From Nocardiopsis metallicus (GTDB lineage: Bacteria; Actinomycetota; Actinomycetes; Streptosporangiales; Streptosporangiaceae), in the NCBI RefSeq assembly GCF_014201115.1, contig NZ_JACHDO010000001.1, positions 4,960,001-5,024,000 on the forward strand: 64,000 nt of DNA, given 5' to 3'. Positions 51,135 to 60,672 of this stretch are shown one piece after another; position 1 is the stretch's first letter, and each line of letters starts with the position of its first letter. Below the pieces are notes generated by a model, which saw only the letters and a list, made by a program, of their open reading frames with translations, did no database searches and was not told the origin of the DNA. Made by a program: the position numbers and the translations under genes.

Positions 51135-52391
51135 TCAGCGGGTGGGGTCCATGGGGCGCAGGGCCGGAGGCAGGGAGCCGGTGGCGACCGCCCGGGCGAG
51201 CAGACGGCCGGTGATCGGGCCGTGGGTCAGGCCCCACATGCCGTGCCCGCCCGCCACGTACAGTCCCGGGATCCGGGTGGCTCCGACCAGGGGCAGGCCG
51301 TCCGAGGTGACGGGTCTGGATCCCACCCACTCGTCGGTGCGCCGGTTCAGGTCCACGCCGTCCAGGTAGGGCGAGGCCGAGTCGGTGATCGCCCGGATCC
51401 GCTCACCGCGCGGGGGAGCGTCGATGTCGCGGAACTCCATGGTTCCGGCGACCCGCACCCCCTCGCCGTGCGGTGTGCAGGCCACCCGTACCTCGGGCAG
51501 GTAGACCGGCCCAGGCACGGGCCGTTCGGTGGGAACCATGAAGCTGTAGCCGCGGCCGGCCCGCAGCGGGACGTTGACGCCCCAGGGTCGGGCCTGGCGG
51601 CCGAGCCAGGCCCCCGTGGCGGCCACGACCGCGTCCGCGGACTCCGTCTCGCCGTGGGACGAGCGCAGCCGGAACCCGCCGTCGCGGGCCTCCACCCCGG
51701 TCACCCGGAACTTCTCCACCACGCTCCCGCCGCGCTCGCGCACGGCGTCCGCGAGGGCGTGCGTGAACAGGCCTGGGTTGACGTGGCTCTGGCCGTCGAT
51801 CCGCACCCCCGCCCGTACCGCCTGCGAGGCGAGCGGAACTCCGGCCCTGGCCGCGTCGCCCTCCAGCGCGGCGTAGGTCAGCGGCAGCCCCGCCTCACGG
51901 GCGGTGTCCAGCTCCATGAGCAGCCGGGCCGCGTGCTTCTCCGCGGTGAAGAGCGCCGTGATCGGGGAGGACTCGACCTTGGCGGACACACCGCCCTCGG
52001 TGAGCTCCTGGAAGGCGTCCAGGCAGGCCGAGCTGAGCGGGACGTTGCCGCGCAGCGCCCGCTCCCAGGCGGACTGGCGGCTGTTCAGGGCGAACGACGC
52101 CAGGAAGTGCAGGAGCCCGGTGTCCGTGGTCGGCGATACGGACAGCGGGGCCAACGGGTCGAGCATCGCCCGGATGCCGTTGCCGAGCACCCCGGGCTCG
52201 TTCAGCGGGATGGCCAGACCGGGTGAGATCCAGCCCGCGTTGCCCCAGGACGAGCCCGAGGCCACCGTGTCGCGTTCGACCACGGTGACGCCGACCCCGT
52301 ACTTCTGGAGGAACCAGGCGGTCGAGAGGCCGACGATCCCGGCCCCCACGACGATGACGGTACGCGGTGCGCCCGCGCCCTTCCCGGACAT
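51135..52391 (-). CDS. dadA: FAD-dependent D-amino-acid dehydrogenase-like oxidoreductase
   Basis: 418 residues from ATG 52391 (GGGAGAA upstream). VIVVGAGIVGLSTAWFLQKYG is the FAD dinucleotide fold; SSWGNAGWISPG and PVTSDGLPLVGATRIPGLYVAGGHGMWGLTHGP are DadA-type signatures. Oxidises D-amino acids such as D-Ala to keto acids. It is divergent from a PucR-type regulator with 153 bases between, so it is probably the regulated target. The symbol is by family; D-alanine specificity is not proven. Confidence 0.82.
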   Translation of the reverse strand: MSGKGAGAPRTVIVVGAGIVGLSTAWFLQKYGVGVTVVERDTVASGSSWGNAGWISPGLAIPLNEPGVLGNGIRAMLDPLAPLSVSPTTDTGLLHFLASFALNSRQSAWERALRGNVPLSSACLDAFQELTEGGVSAKVESSPITALFTAEKHAARLLMELDTAREAGLPLTYAALEGDAARAGVPLASQAVRAGVRIDGQSHVNPGLFTHALADAVRERGGSVVEKFRVTGVEARDGGFRLRSSHGETESADAVVAATGAWLGRQARPWGVNVPLRAGRGYSFMVPTERPVPGPVYLPEVRVACTPHGEGVRVAGTMEFRDIDAPPRGERIRAITDSASPYLDGVDLNRRTDEWVGSRPVTSDGLPLVGATRIPGLYVAGGHGMWGLTHGPITGRLLARAVATGSLPPALRPMDPTR

Positions 52392-52544
52392 GGCGAGTTC
52401 TCCCGTGCGTGCTCGACGACGGGTGCGGTGCCGCACCCGACCAGAGTCTCTCCCGGAAGAGTGCGCCGCCCTTTGTCCCGAGCGAACAATCTCGGCATAC
52501 GCTGTTGCCCGGTAGTGACAATGCGAGCAGGCCGACCCGACTAG

Positions 52545-54134
52545 GTGAACGGGCCGACCACGCGGCTGAGGGGTGTGGTCCCGATGGTGTTGCTGGACCG
52601 GCTGGTCACCATCCTGGGCACGTACGGAACCCGGCTGGTGGGCCCCCGGCCCGCCCCGGACACGGTGTTGCGCGGGGTGGCCGTGCACGATCCCGCCGAC
52701 CCCGGGCCGGAGGAGGCGGACGTCCTCCTCGCCGTGGGCGTGCAGGACCCGCTGACGGCGGTGGAACTGGCCGAGCGCTCCCGAGCCCTGGCCGTGGTGG
52801 TGCGGACCGCGCGGGAGGGCGGTGTGGACCCCCGCGGGGAGGCCGCGGCGCGTGCACGGCGGGCGGGTGTCTCGCTGCTGGCGGTGGACCCGTCGGTGTC
52901 CTGGGGCCAGGTGGCCGGGGTGGTCTACGGGCTGGTGCTGGAGGGCGGCGAGACCGAGGCGGGACGGGGCCCGGCGGACCTGCCCGCCCTGGCGGACACG
53001 ATCGCCGCCCGGGTCGGCGGTCCGGTGACCATCGAGGATCCGCGACTGCGCTTGCTGGCCTACTCAGGCCGTCAGACCGAGGCCGACCGGGCCCGCTGGG
53101 ACACCATCCTGGGGCGCGGGGTCCCCGAAGCGCTCCAGCACCGCCTGGAGGCCACCGGGGTCATCGGGCACCTGGCCTCCTCCGCCGAACCGGTGTTCCT
53201 GCCGCCGGAGCCGGAGCTCGGCATGGGCGGGCGCACGGCGGTGGCGGTACGGGTCGGCCGGGAGTTCCTGGGCTCGCTCTGGGCGGTCTGCGACGGGCCC
53301 CTGGACGCCGAACGCTCGGCGCTGCTGGCCGAGGGCGCCCGCACGGTCGCCCTGCACCTGCTGCGCACCAGGGTCAGCGCGGACCTGGAACGCCAGGTGG
53401 AGTCCGACCTGGTGAGCCGACTGCTGGAAGGGGCGATGGACCCCACCGAGGCCGCCGGGCGCCTGGGCCTGGCCGCGACCCCGCACCGGGTGATCGCCCT
53501 CCAGGCGCACACCCCCGACGAACGCCACGCGGCCACGCTCATGGCCTTCGAACGGGCCACCACCGGTTTCGGCTGGTCGCGCCCGGGACGGAGCACGGTG
53601 TTCGGCAGTACCGTCTACACGGTCCTGCCCTGCGGTGCCGACCCCTCCCCCGCCCGGGAGTGGGTGGCGGAGACCACACGGACGCTGCCGGGGCACGTGG
53701 TGGTCAACGCGGGGATCGGCGCGCCCGCGGACCTGGCCGGGCTCTCGGCCAGCCGCCGGGAAGCCGACGAGAGCCTCACCCTGCACGCCGCCCGCCCGGA
53801 GGCGGCCGCGGTGGCCTACGACGAGTCCTGGGACGACGTGCTCATCCACCGCCTGCGGATGGCCTCGGCCTCCGGCCGCCGTCCCGCCGACGGCCCGGTC
53901 GCCGTCCTCTCCCGGCACGACGCCGAACACGGCACCCGCTACACGTCGACCCTGCGCGCGTGGCTGCGGGCCCAGGGCGACCCGAACGCGGCAGCGGCGG
54001 AGCTGGAGGTGCACCCGAACACCGTCCGGCACCGGATGCGCAGGATGGCCGAGGTGGCTCCGCTCGGCCTGGACCAGCCGAGTATGCGGCTGGCCCTGGC
54101 CATCGCCCTCGAAACGTACGACCGGGGAGAGTGA
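52545..54134 (+). CDS. PucR-family transcriptional regulator
   Basis: 529 residues from GTG 52545; ATG 52584 is a plausible later start. The N-terminal PucR-like domain (about 35-130, VLLAVGVQDPLTAVELAERS) and a GGDEF-related middle precede the C-terminal HTH (GDPNAAAAELEVHPNTVRHRMRRMAEV). Family members sense nitrogen compounds and activate catabolic genes. The divergent dadA-like gene is the likely target. Ends nine bases from the convergent DUF47 gene. Confidence 0.85.
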   Translation: MNGPTTRLRGVVPMVLLDRLVTILGTYGTRLVGPRPAPDTVLRGVAVHDPADPGPEEADVLLAVGVQDPLTAVELAERSRALAVVVRTAREGGVDPRGEAAARARRAGVSLLAVDPSVSWGQVAGVVYGLVLEGGETEAGRGPADLPALADTIAARVGGPVTIEDPRLRLLAYSGRQTEADRARWDTILGRGVPEALQHRLEATGVIGHLASSAEPVFLPPEPELGMGGRTAVAVRVGREFLGSLWAVCDGPLDAERSALLAEGARTVALHLLRTRVSADLERQVESDLVSRLLEGAMDPTEAAGRLGLAATPHRVIALQAHTPDERHAATLMAFERATTGFGWSRPGRSTVFGSTVYTVLPCGADPSPAREWVAETTRTLPGHVVVNAGIGAPADLAGLSASRREADESLTLHAARPEAAAVAYDESWDDVLIHRLRMASASGRRPADGPVAVLSRHDAEHGTRYTSTLRAWLRAQGDPNAAAAELEVHPNTVRHRMRRMAEVAPLGLDQPSMRLALAIALETYDRGE

Positions 54135-54143
54135 GCGGAGCTC

Positions 54144-54761
54144 TCAGCTGTTCTTGACGACGATGGTCTCCACCGTGTTGGCGACGTGCTCGAAGGCGTC
54201 GGCGGCGGTTTCCAGCTCCTCGATGACGTCCTTGAGCTTGAGCACGGTCAGCGCGTCGTACTCGCCGCTGAACAGCTTCGCGAGCAGCTTGCGGTAAATG
54301 CGGTCGGCCTGGTTCTCCAGTTGGTTGATCTCGATCCAGTAGCGGGTGAGGTACTTCATGGACCGCAGCCGCGGCATGGCTTCGGCGGTCAGCTCGGCCG
54401 CTCTTTCGAGCACCTCGATCTGGTCGATGATGCCCTTGGGCAGCCGCTCCAGCCCGTACAGGTTGATCAGGTCGACGGCGGCCTCCATGGAGTCCATGAC
54501 GTCGTCGAGGTTGGAGGCGAGGCGGTAGATGTCCTCGCGGTGCAGCGGGGGAGCCGAGCTCTTGTTGAGTCGGCGCATGATCGCGTGGGTAGCGTCGTCA
54601 CCGGCGTGCTCGCAGGCACGCATCTTCTCGGTGATGGCTTCCCGGTCGGCCCCGTCACTCATCAGCTCCACCAGCAGGCGGGCCCCGATGACCAGGTTGT
54701 TCGCCGAATCGGTGAACATCTCGTAGTAGCTGTCATCACGCGGGCGCAAGCGCAGGCGCAC
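54144..54761 (-). CDS. DUF47/PhoU-like protein
   Basis: 205 residues, all helical: DDSYYEMFTDSANNLVIGARLLVEL, MRACEHAGDDATHAIMRRLNKS and EDIYRLASNLDDVMDSMEAAVDLI carry the E/D-x3-D metal-binding pattern of PhoU-like DUF47. These proteins usually accompany a PitA phosphate permease; no pit gene is next to it here. GTG 54761 has GGAG upstream. A PHO-box-like pair at 54887-54908 lies 125 bases upstream. Confidence 0.85.
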   Translation of the reverse strand: MRLRLRPRDDSYYEMFTDSANNLVIGARLLVELMSDGADREAITEKMRACEHAGDDATHAIMRRLNKSSAPPLHREDIYRLASNLDDVMDSMEAAVDLINLYGLERLPKGIIDQIEVLERAAELTAEAMPRLRSMKYLTRYWIEINQLENQADRIYRKLLAKLFSGEYDALTVLKLKDVIEELETAADAFEHVANTVETIVVKNS

Positions 54762-55220
54762 GTCGTATCTCCCGATGGTGCGGTGGTCTTCCTTGGTGGA
54801 TGTTAAGGGCGCTGATCAGCTACTTCAGCGCGACAGTGCGGGGCGTCCACGCCCCGGCCCCGTGCGGGGGAGGCGGATCCGGGTGCGGTCACCCCTCGTT
54901 CATCTGTCTGTGTCGACGCGTGGAACGCCATGTGCACGGGTCCCTTCGCAATCCTCCCAATCTCGGACGACACCGGGACGGTTCGGGACGCTACCGTCTC
55001 CCGCTCTCCCTGGCCAGCGGAGCGCTGAGACAGGAATCACCCAATCGATCGGAGAGCGGTGGACAGTTCCATCCGCATCCTCCGATGTCCACCTTCGGGC
55101 CATCTTTCTGCAATGGCAAGTATCCCCGCAGTTCACCTGCCCTCCCACACGCCCAACCGTCACCCTCCACCACCCTCAAACGACGCCTCCAGCGCAGACC
55201 CCGCCCCTAGGATCTCCTGC
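54762..55220. other. Intergenic region with PHO-like repeat and a relative of the 52-bp repeat
   Basis: No gene supported. GGTCACCCCTC (54887-54897) and GTTCATCTGTC (54898-54908) are in-phase 11-base units resembling a PHO box. 55159-55197 (GTCACCCTCCACCACCCTCA onward) resembles the tandem unit at 60980-61135. Confidence 0.45.
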
Positions 55221-55673
55221 ATGCCTTCAGCTCTGACCCCGAGCGCCGTGCGGCGGCTGCGCACCGCTCTGGACGAACAGCTCTCCGCCCTGGGCGAACC
55301 CGCCTTCACCGGTACCGACGAGGAGGCCGTGGCCGCCTCCGTACACGCGGTCCTGCGCGCGGACGAGCCCCTGCGCCCCGCTCTGAAGGCCGCCGTGCGG
55401 TGCAGCCTGGCGGTCCTGGCCGCCCGGGCGCCCGGGCGCAGTCTGGAGGTCCGGGTGCCGCCCTACGGCGCGGTCCAGGTGATCGAGGGGACCACGCACA
55501 CCCGCGGTACCCCGCCCGGGGTCGTGGAGACCGACCCCCTCACCTGGCTGCGGTTGGCCGCAGGCCAGCGCGACTGGGAGGGCGCGGTCGGGGAGCACAG
55601 CGTGCGGGCGAGCGGGGTGCGCTCCGACCTGTCCGGGCACCTGCCCCTGTGGCCGGGCGTGGAGCGCGGCTGA
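55221..55673 (+). CDS. Sterol carrier protein 2-like family protein
   Basis: 150 residues from ATG 55221. TAGGAT (55208-55213) lies seven bases before the ATG, so the mRNA looks leaderless. RSLEVRVPPYGAVQVIEGTTHTRGTPPGVVETDPLTWLRLAAGQRDWEGAV fits the actinobacterial sterol-carrier-like family that neighbours purF. It probably binds a small hydrophobic ligand; role unknown. Confidence 0.7.
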   Translation: MPSALTPSAVRRLRTALDEQLSALGEPAFTGTDEEAVAASVHAVLRADEPLRPALKAAVRCSLAVLAARAPGRSLEVRVPPYGAVQVIEGTTHTRGTPPGVVETDPLTWLRLAAGQRDWEGAVGEHSVRASGVRSDLSGHLPLWPGVERG

Positions 55674-55765
55674 CCGCCCGGCGAGCGGCCCGGCCGGCAA
55701 CCGGAGCAGGGGCCTCTTCGACCCCGAGTGGCACCCCGCTATCGGCCAGCGGCTAAGCTGTGACT

Positions 55766-57262
55766 GTGTCGTACTCCGACGGCCGGCTCTCCATGGACCT
55801 CGATCCGCTCGAACGCGGCCCGCAGGACGCCTGCGGCGTTTTCGGGGTCTGGGCACCCGGCGAAGAAGTCAGCAAGCTCACCTACTTCGGTCTCTACGCG
55901 CTCCAGCACCGCGGTCAGGAATCCGCGGGCATCGCCACAAGCGATGGGGAGCGGATCGTCGTCTACAAGGACATGGGACTCGTATCCCAGGTCTTCAACG
56001 AGGCGACGCTCGACTCCCTGGGAGGCCACCTCGCGATCGGTCATTGCCGTTACTCCACCACCGGCTCACCGGTGTGGGAGAACGCCCAGCCGACCTTCTA
56101 CACCGCGCGTGAGGGGGGTCTGGCCCTCGGCCACAACGGCAACCTGATCAACACGCCCGAACTGGCCGCGATGCTGCCCGACCAGCGCCGCGGTGCCACC
56201 ACGGACACCGAGGTCCTCACCAACCTCCTCGCGGACCGGGCCCACCAGGGCCAGTCCCTCGAGGACGCGGCAGTGGAGCTCCTCCCCAAGGTCCGCGGTG
56301 CGTTCTCCCTGGTCTTCATGGACGAGAACACCCTCTACGCCGCACGCGACCCCCAGGGCATCCGCCCGTTCGTGCTCGGCCGTCTGGGCGAGACCTCCGG
56401 TTCCGGGGGCTGGGTGGTCGCCAGTGAGACCGCCGCCCTGGACATCGTGGGGGCCAAGGGCGTCCGCGAGATCGAGCCGGGTGAACTCCTGGTGATCGAC
56501 GGTGACGGGGTCCGCTCCCGCCGGTTCGCGCCGACCACCCGCAAAGGCTGCCTGTTCGAGTACGTCTACCTGGCGCGCCCGGACACCACCATCAACGGGC
56601 GCAACGTGAACTCCACCCGCGTGGAGGTCGGCCGCCGTCTGGCCAGGGAACACCCGGTCGAGGCCGACCTGGTGATCCCGGTGCCCGAGTCCGGCACACC
56701 CGCCGCGGTGGGTTACGCCGAGGCCAGCGGTATCCCGTTCGCCCAGGGCCTGGTGAAGAACTCCTACGTGGGGCGCACCTTCATCCAGCCCAGCCAGACC
56801 CTGCGCCAGCTGGGCATCCGGCTCAAGCTGAACCCGCTGCGCGAGGTCATCGAGGGCCGTCGCCTGGTGGTCGTGGACGACTCGATCGTGCGCGGCAACA
56901 CCCAACGCGCGCTGGTGCGCATGCTCCGCGACGCGGGCGCCGCCGAGGTGCACGTCCGCATCTCCAGCCCGCCCGTGCTGTGGCCCTGCTACTACGGCAT
57001 CGACTTCGCGACCCGCGCCGAGCTCATCGCCGCGAACCTGTCGACGGACGAGATCGCCGAGTCGGTCAACGCGGACTCGCTGGCGTACGTGGACCTGGAG
57101 GAGCTCATCGCCGCCTCCGAGCAGCCCAAGAACGAGCTGTGCCGCGCCTGCTTCGACGGGGTGTATCCGTTGGAGGTCGACGCCGACTCCCAGGGCAAGT
57201 ACCTGCTGGAGAAGGCCTGCGGCACCCCTGAGGGTTCCACGCTGGCAACCAGCCACAAGTAA
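55766..57262 (+). CDS. purF: Amidophosphoribosyltransferase
   Basis: First committed enzyme of purine synthesis, making phosphoribosylamine from PRPP and glutamine. 498 residues from GTG 55766; -10 TAAGCT (55754-55759) predicts a leaderless start exactly there, though GTG 55760 is in frame. A short propeptide precedes the catalytic Cys in DACGVFGVW (about residue 23). RGQESAGIAT and HNGNLIN belong to the glutaminase; RRLVVVDDSIVRGNTQ is the PRPP loop. Cys pairs near the end (ELCRACFDG) suit the Fe-S type. Confidence 0.96.
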   Translation: MSYSDGRLSMDLDPLERGPQDACGVFGVWAPGEEVSKLTYFGLYALQHRGQESAGIATSDGERIVVYKDMGLVSQVFNEATLDSLGGHLAIGHCRYSTTGSPVWENAQPTFYTAREGGLALGHNGNLINTPELAAMLPDQRRGATTDTEVLTNLLADRAHQGQSLEDAAVELLPKVRGAFSLVFMDENTLYAARDPQGIRPFVLGRLGETSGSGGWVVASETAALDIVGAKGVREIEPGELLVIDGDGVRSRRFAPTTRKGCLFEYVYLARPDTTINGRNVNSTRVEVGRRLAREHPVEADLVIPVPESGTPAAVGYAEASGIPFAQGLVKNSYVGRTFIQPSQTLRQLGIRLKLNPLREVIEGRRLVVVDDSIVRGNTQRALVRMLRDAGAAEVHVRISSPPVLWPCYYGIDFATRAELIAANLSTDEIAESVNADSLAYVDLEELIAASEQPKNELCRACFDGVYPLEVDADSQGKYLLEKACGTPEGSTLATSHK

Positions 57263-57266
57263 CCGT

Positions 57267-57294
57267 CGCGGCGGGCGGCCTTCCGTCCGCCGCG
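57267..57294 (+). terminator. Hairpin between purF and purM
   Basis: CGCGGCGG (57267-57274) and CCGCCGCG (57287-57294) with a 12-base loop, five bases after purF; may reduce read-through to purM. Confidence 0.45.
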
Positions 57295-57411
57295 TCCGGC
57301 AGGCCCCTTCCCGGACCCTTCCCTGTCGGATCCCCGGTGTGCCCTGGAGCAGGGCCGCCGGTTTCCGCATCCGCGGACTCTCACAGCACATCTAACACGA
57401 GGAGAACTCGC

Positions 57412-58476
57412 GTGGCAGCCGACAGCACAGGGGCGACGGGCGCGTACGCGGCCGCGGGCGTCGACATCGCCGCCGGTGAGCGCGCCGTCGACCTGATGAA
57501 GCGTCACGTCGCGCGGACCCGCCGCCCGGAGCAGGTCACCGACGCCAGCGGCTTCGCCGGTCTGTTCCGCCTGGACACCGCCAAGTACAAGGACCCGGTA
57601 CTGGCCACCTCCACGGACGGCGTGGGCACCAAGGTCATGCTCGCCCAGCAGATGGACAAGCACGACACCATCGGGATCGACCTGGTCGGAATGGTCGTCG
57701 ACGACCTGGTGGTCAGCGGTGCCGAGCCCCTCTTCATGACCGACTACATCGCGACCGGCGCCGTGGTGCCCGAACGGGTGGCGGAGATCGTCGGCGGCAT
57801 CGCCGAGGGCTGCCACCAGGCAGGCTGCGCGCTCATCGGCGGCGAGACCGCCGAGCACCCGGGCGCGATGGCCCCCGAGGAGTACGACCTGGCCGGGGCC
57901 GGCACGGGCGTGGTCGAGGGTGACGCCATCCTGGGCCCGGACCGGGTACGCGCGGGTGACGTCGTCATCGCGATGGAGGCCTCCGGTCCGCACTCCAACG
58001 GCTACTCTCTGGTCCGGCACATCGTGGACCGGGCTGACCTGGACCTGTTCGCGGAGGTCCCGGAGCTGGGCGGGGTGCTGGGCGAGGTGCTGCTCACACC
58101 CACCCGGGTGTACGCCAAGGACTGTGTGGCGCTCACCGCCGAGGTCGAGGTACACGCCTACTCGCACATCACCGGAGGCGGGCTGGCCGCGAACCTGTCC
58201 CGGTCGCTGCCGGAGGGGCTGGACGCCGAGCTGGACCGCTCCACCTGGGCTCCGCTGCCGGTCTTCGGCTACCTGGCCGAGAAGGGCGGGATCAGCCGCG
58301 AGGACATGGAGGCCACGTTCAACATGGGCGTGGGCATGGTGGCGATCGTGGCCGCGGACGACGCCGAGCGCGCGCTGGGCGTGCTCGCCGACCGCGGGCT
58401 CCAGGCATGGTGCCTGGGCGTGGTGAAGGACGGTTCCGGTCAGGCCGTGTTGGACGGCGAGTACCGCAACGCGTGA
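57412..58476 (+). CDS. purM: Phosphoribosylformylglycinamidine cyclo-ligase
   Basis: Closes the imidazole ring to AIR in purine synthesis. 354 residues from GTG 57412 with AGGAGA about six bases upstream. YAAAGVDIAAGERAVDLMK, STDGVGTKVMLA, GGETAEHPGAM and HITGGGLAANLSR are PurM signatures. Follows purF in the same direction; a strong hairpin at 58513-58552 ends the unit. Confidence 0.96.
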   Translation: MAADSTGATGAYAAAGVDIAAGERAVDLMKRHVARTRRPEQVTDASGFAGLFRLDTAKYKDPVLATSTDGVGTKVMLAQQMDKHDTIGIDLVGMVVDDLVVSGAEPLFMTDYIATGAVVPERVAEIVGGIAEGCHQAGCALIGGETAEHPGAMAPEEYDLAGAGTGVVEGDAILGPDRVRAGDVVIAMEASGPHSNGYSLVRHIVDRADLDLFAEVPELGGVLGEVLLTPTRVYAKDCVALTAEVEVHAYSHITGGGLAANLSRSLPEGLDAELDRSTWAPLPVFGYLAEKGGISREDMEATFNMGVGMVAIVAADDAERALGVLADRGLQAWCLGVVKDGSGQAVLDGEYRNA

Positions 58477-58512
58477 GGCGGCGGTGGATCCGTGTCCGGA
58501 AGGGACGCGAAC

Positions 58513-58552
58513 ATAGCCGGTGCGAACCACCTGAGTGGTTCGCACCGGCTAT
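58513..58552. terminator. Strong bidirectional hairpin after purM
   Basis: Perfect 18-base arms (58513-58530 and 58535-58552) with a CTGA loop between the convergent purM and DUF3073 genes. Confidence 0.8.
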
Positions 58553-58650
58553 ATCCACCTGTCCGCGACGACCCCCGGTGGGGAGCCGTAACCGCTACAG
58601 GTCAGCGGTTGTTGTCCGAGCGACCCGAAAGACTCGGCCGGGTCCGACGA

Positions 58651-58878
58651 CTACTTGTCGGACTCCGAGTACTTGTCGGCAAGATCCGCGTAGCGGTCGA
58701 CCAGGTCATCCTGAGGTTCCGTGTAGGAATCGTCCGGACCCGACGGCCCGGAGGGAGACCCCTCGTCCTCAGCGACACCCAGCTCCGACCGCAGCCGCTC
58801 AAGGTCGGTCCCACCGGAGCTGTACTTGAGCTTCCGGGCGACCTTCTGCTGCTTGGCCTTGGCTCGGCCGCGCCCCAT
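58651..58878 (-). CDS. DUF3073 protein
   Basis: 75 residues. Basic N terminus MGRGRAKAKQQKVARKLKY is the family hallmark, followed by an acidic tail ending in DRYADLADKYSESDK. An actinobacterial family usually found between purM and bldC, as here. The charge split suggests nucleic-acid or ribosome contact (inference). Confidence 0.88.
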   Translation of the reverse strand: MGRGRAKAKQQKVARKLKYSSGGTDLERLRSELGVAEDEGSPSGPSGPDDSYTEPQDDLVDRYADLADKYSESDK

Positions 58879-59131
58879 TGGCTCGACCCCCTCAACGATT
58901 GGGTTCCGACGAACCCCAGATCACTTACTAACCCGCACTACCAGGCTGACGGCCGTCAAACGCGACTGACGACAGGCGCCAGCTTACGTACACATACAAC
59001 CGTACCTGGTCGGACCCCACCGTGCCTACGCCACCCGGGTGTGACGGATGCGGCGCGCCCGTGGAACCCCTTCCTGCCTGGGACTTCTCACGGTGAGTGC
59101 CTGACGGAACGATCTGTGCCACGATGCGATC

Positions 59132-59965
59132 GTGCTGCCCTACACCGCCTATCTCCGCGTCTACCAGCCGATCACGGCGTTCTCGCCTCGTGACCTTAGG
59201 TACTGGAATGGGTACGCGGAGTCCGAGGATCGCCCCAAACGGGTGAACGCCCTGGCCGCCGAGCACGCCCAGAGCCTGGGCAGAGCGATCAGCACCCCGC
59301 CGGTGATCGCCCCCGCAGAGGAGAGCGGGGACGCCTACCTGCGCCGGGTGAACGAACAGCTGTACGTCTGCCCGTGGGAGACCCGCCTGCGCTCCTGGCG
59401 CGCCTTCGACGAGTTCTCGGCCGCCACGCCGCAGTCGCTGGTGGAGGCGTTCGTCCCCGCGAGGGAGGCCGAGCGGGCCGAGACCGGCTACCGGCAGTGG
59501 CGCGGATCCGGAGCCCGGACGGAGCCGGGCATCCTGTCGAGCAACTGGACGATCCCCGTCCCGTGGTTCATCCCGTTCGAACCCCAGGAGCGCTGCCTTG
59601 TCCTGTCGACCGGCTCCACTAGGACCCTGCTGTACCTGACCAGGACCGCGCAGGCCCAGCGACGCCTCGAACACACCGTGGCGGTGCTGCGCGAGCGCAT
59701 CGGGGAGCACGCGGTGTCGGCCTCGACCGAGCGGCTCGTGGACTGGCTGGACACGGCCGCGCATCCCGACTCCCTCCTCGAACTGGACTACGGGGGCCTG
59801 CCGCACCTGCTGAGCGACGACCATCTGAGTGAGGACCACTCGGTGGCCGAGGTGGCCGAGGCGGTGGAGGCGCTCGCCGAGGGCGACAGCACCCGCATGA
59901 CGGAGCTCCGCAAGAGGCTCGTCCGCCGGTGGAGGTCTGTGCGCGCCCTTGAGCACGCCAACTGA
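59132..59965 (+). CDS. Conserved actinobacterial hypothetical protein near bldC
   Basis: 277 residues from GTG 59132. LPYTAYLRVYQPITAFSPRDLRYW opens it; CPWETRLRSWRAFDEFS and TIPVPWFIPFEPQERCLVLS are its most striking stretches. No membrane helix and no motif I can assign. The C-terminal third is helical and acidic (EVAEAVEALAEGD). Position between DUF3073 and bldC suggests a conserved neighbourhood, not a function. Confidence 0.65.
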   Translation: MLPYTAYLRVYQPITAFSPRDLRYWNGYAESEDRPKRVNALAAEHAQSLGRAISTPPVIAPAEESGDAYLRRVNEQLYVCPWETRLRSWRAFDEFSAATPQSLVEAFVPAREAERAETGYRQWRGSGARTEPGILSSNWTIPVPWFIPFEPQERCLVLSTGSTRTLLYLTRTAQAQRRLEHTVAVLRERIGEHAVSASTERLVDWLDTAAHPDSLLELDYGGLPHLLSDDHLSEDHSVAEVAEAVEALAEGDSTRMTELRKRLVRRWRSVRALEHAN

Positions 59966-60672
59966 CAGCCACGAGACACCCAGGGTTTCATGGACACACA
60001 CCCACCAGGTGTTGTCATCCAACGGTCGAAACAGGGCCGCGCCACGCCGCGGGCGAACCTGGTACACCAGGTTTCTCGTCTACACGAAACCGTCTTTTCG
60101 CACGTGACGACGGTGCACGCCCCCACCGATCCGGGGTGCGACATCAAGCATCGTGAAACTGGGCATAACGCCCGATACGGATCGTCGTACACTGTAGCGA
60201 GCCGGTCACCGATTGCACTCTGAGTAACCAGGAAACCCCTGCCACGCCGAGGATGCGCGTGGCCCGAGCCACCCGTCGCAACGGACCCGCACCCAGCGCG
60301 CCACCACGTCCCACCTCTCTCCACATGGCGACTGACCAGGGCTTGCGCCCTCCTCCCCCAGACCCGCACTCCGGGTTTCGGCCAGTCCCGCCGTAGCACT
60401 TCGGGCCCTCCGGATCGAGAAAAACGAGGCCCGAGAACGAAGTTTTGACCGAATACGCCACATGCCACTAAACGTGTCGCTAGAATCACTTAGCGTGACG
60501 CGGCCACGGGCGGCTTTCAATGGCCTCCCACGTGCAAAGTTGCTTGGAGTGGTCGCGTAATCACCTCGGGTGATGCCAATATGGACCTAGTGGGACTATT
60601 GGACATCCGGGCCAAGTGCCAGGAATAAGGCTCAAGGATCGGCACACAGATCCAGGAGGAGAGGCCGTACAC
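59966..60672. other. Long intergenic region upstream of bldC
   Basis: About 700 bases without a supported gene; open frames on the minus strand (60144-60520) lack ribosome sites. Base composition is less GC-rich than the genes. A perfect 15-base palindrome ATCACCTCGGGTGAT (60560-60574) lies about 100 bases before bldC and may be a regulator site. Confidence 0.5.

Noticed and set aside
54900..55163. 87-residue frame on - with several Cys/His
   Set aside because: No ribosome site or family resemblance; lies in a region with PHO-like and dispersed repeats.
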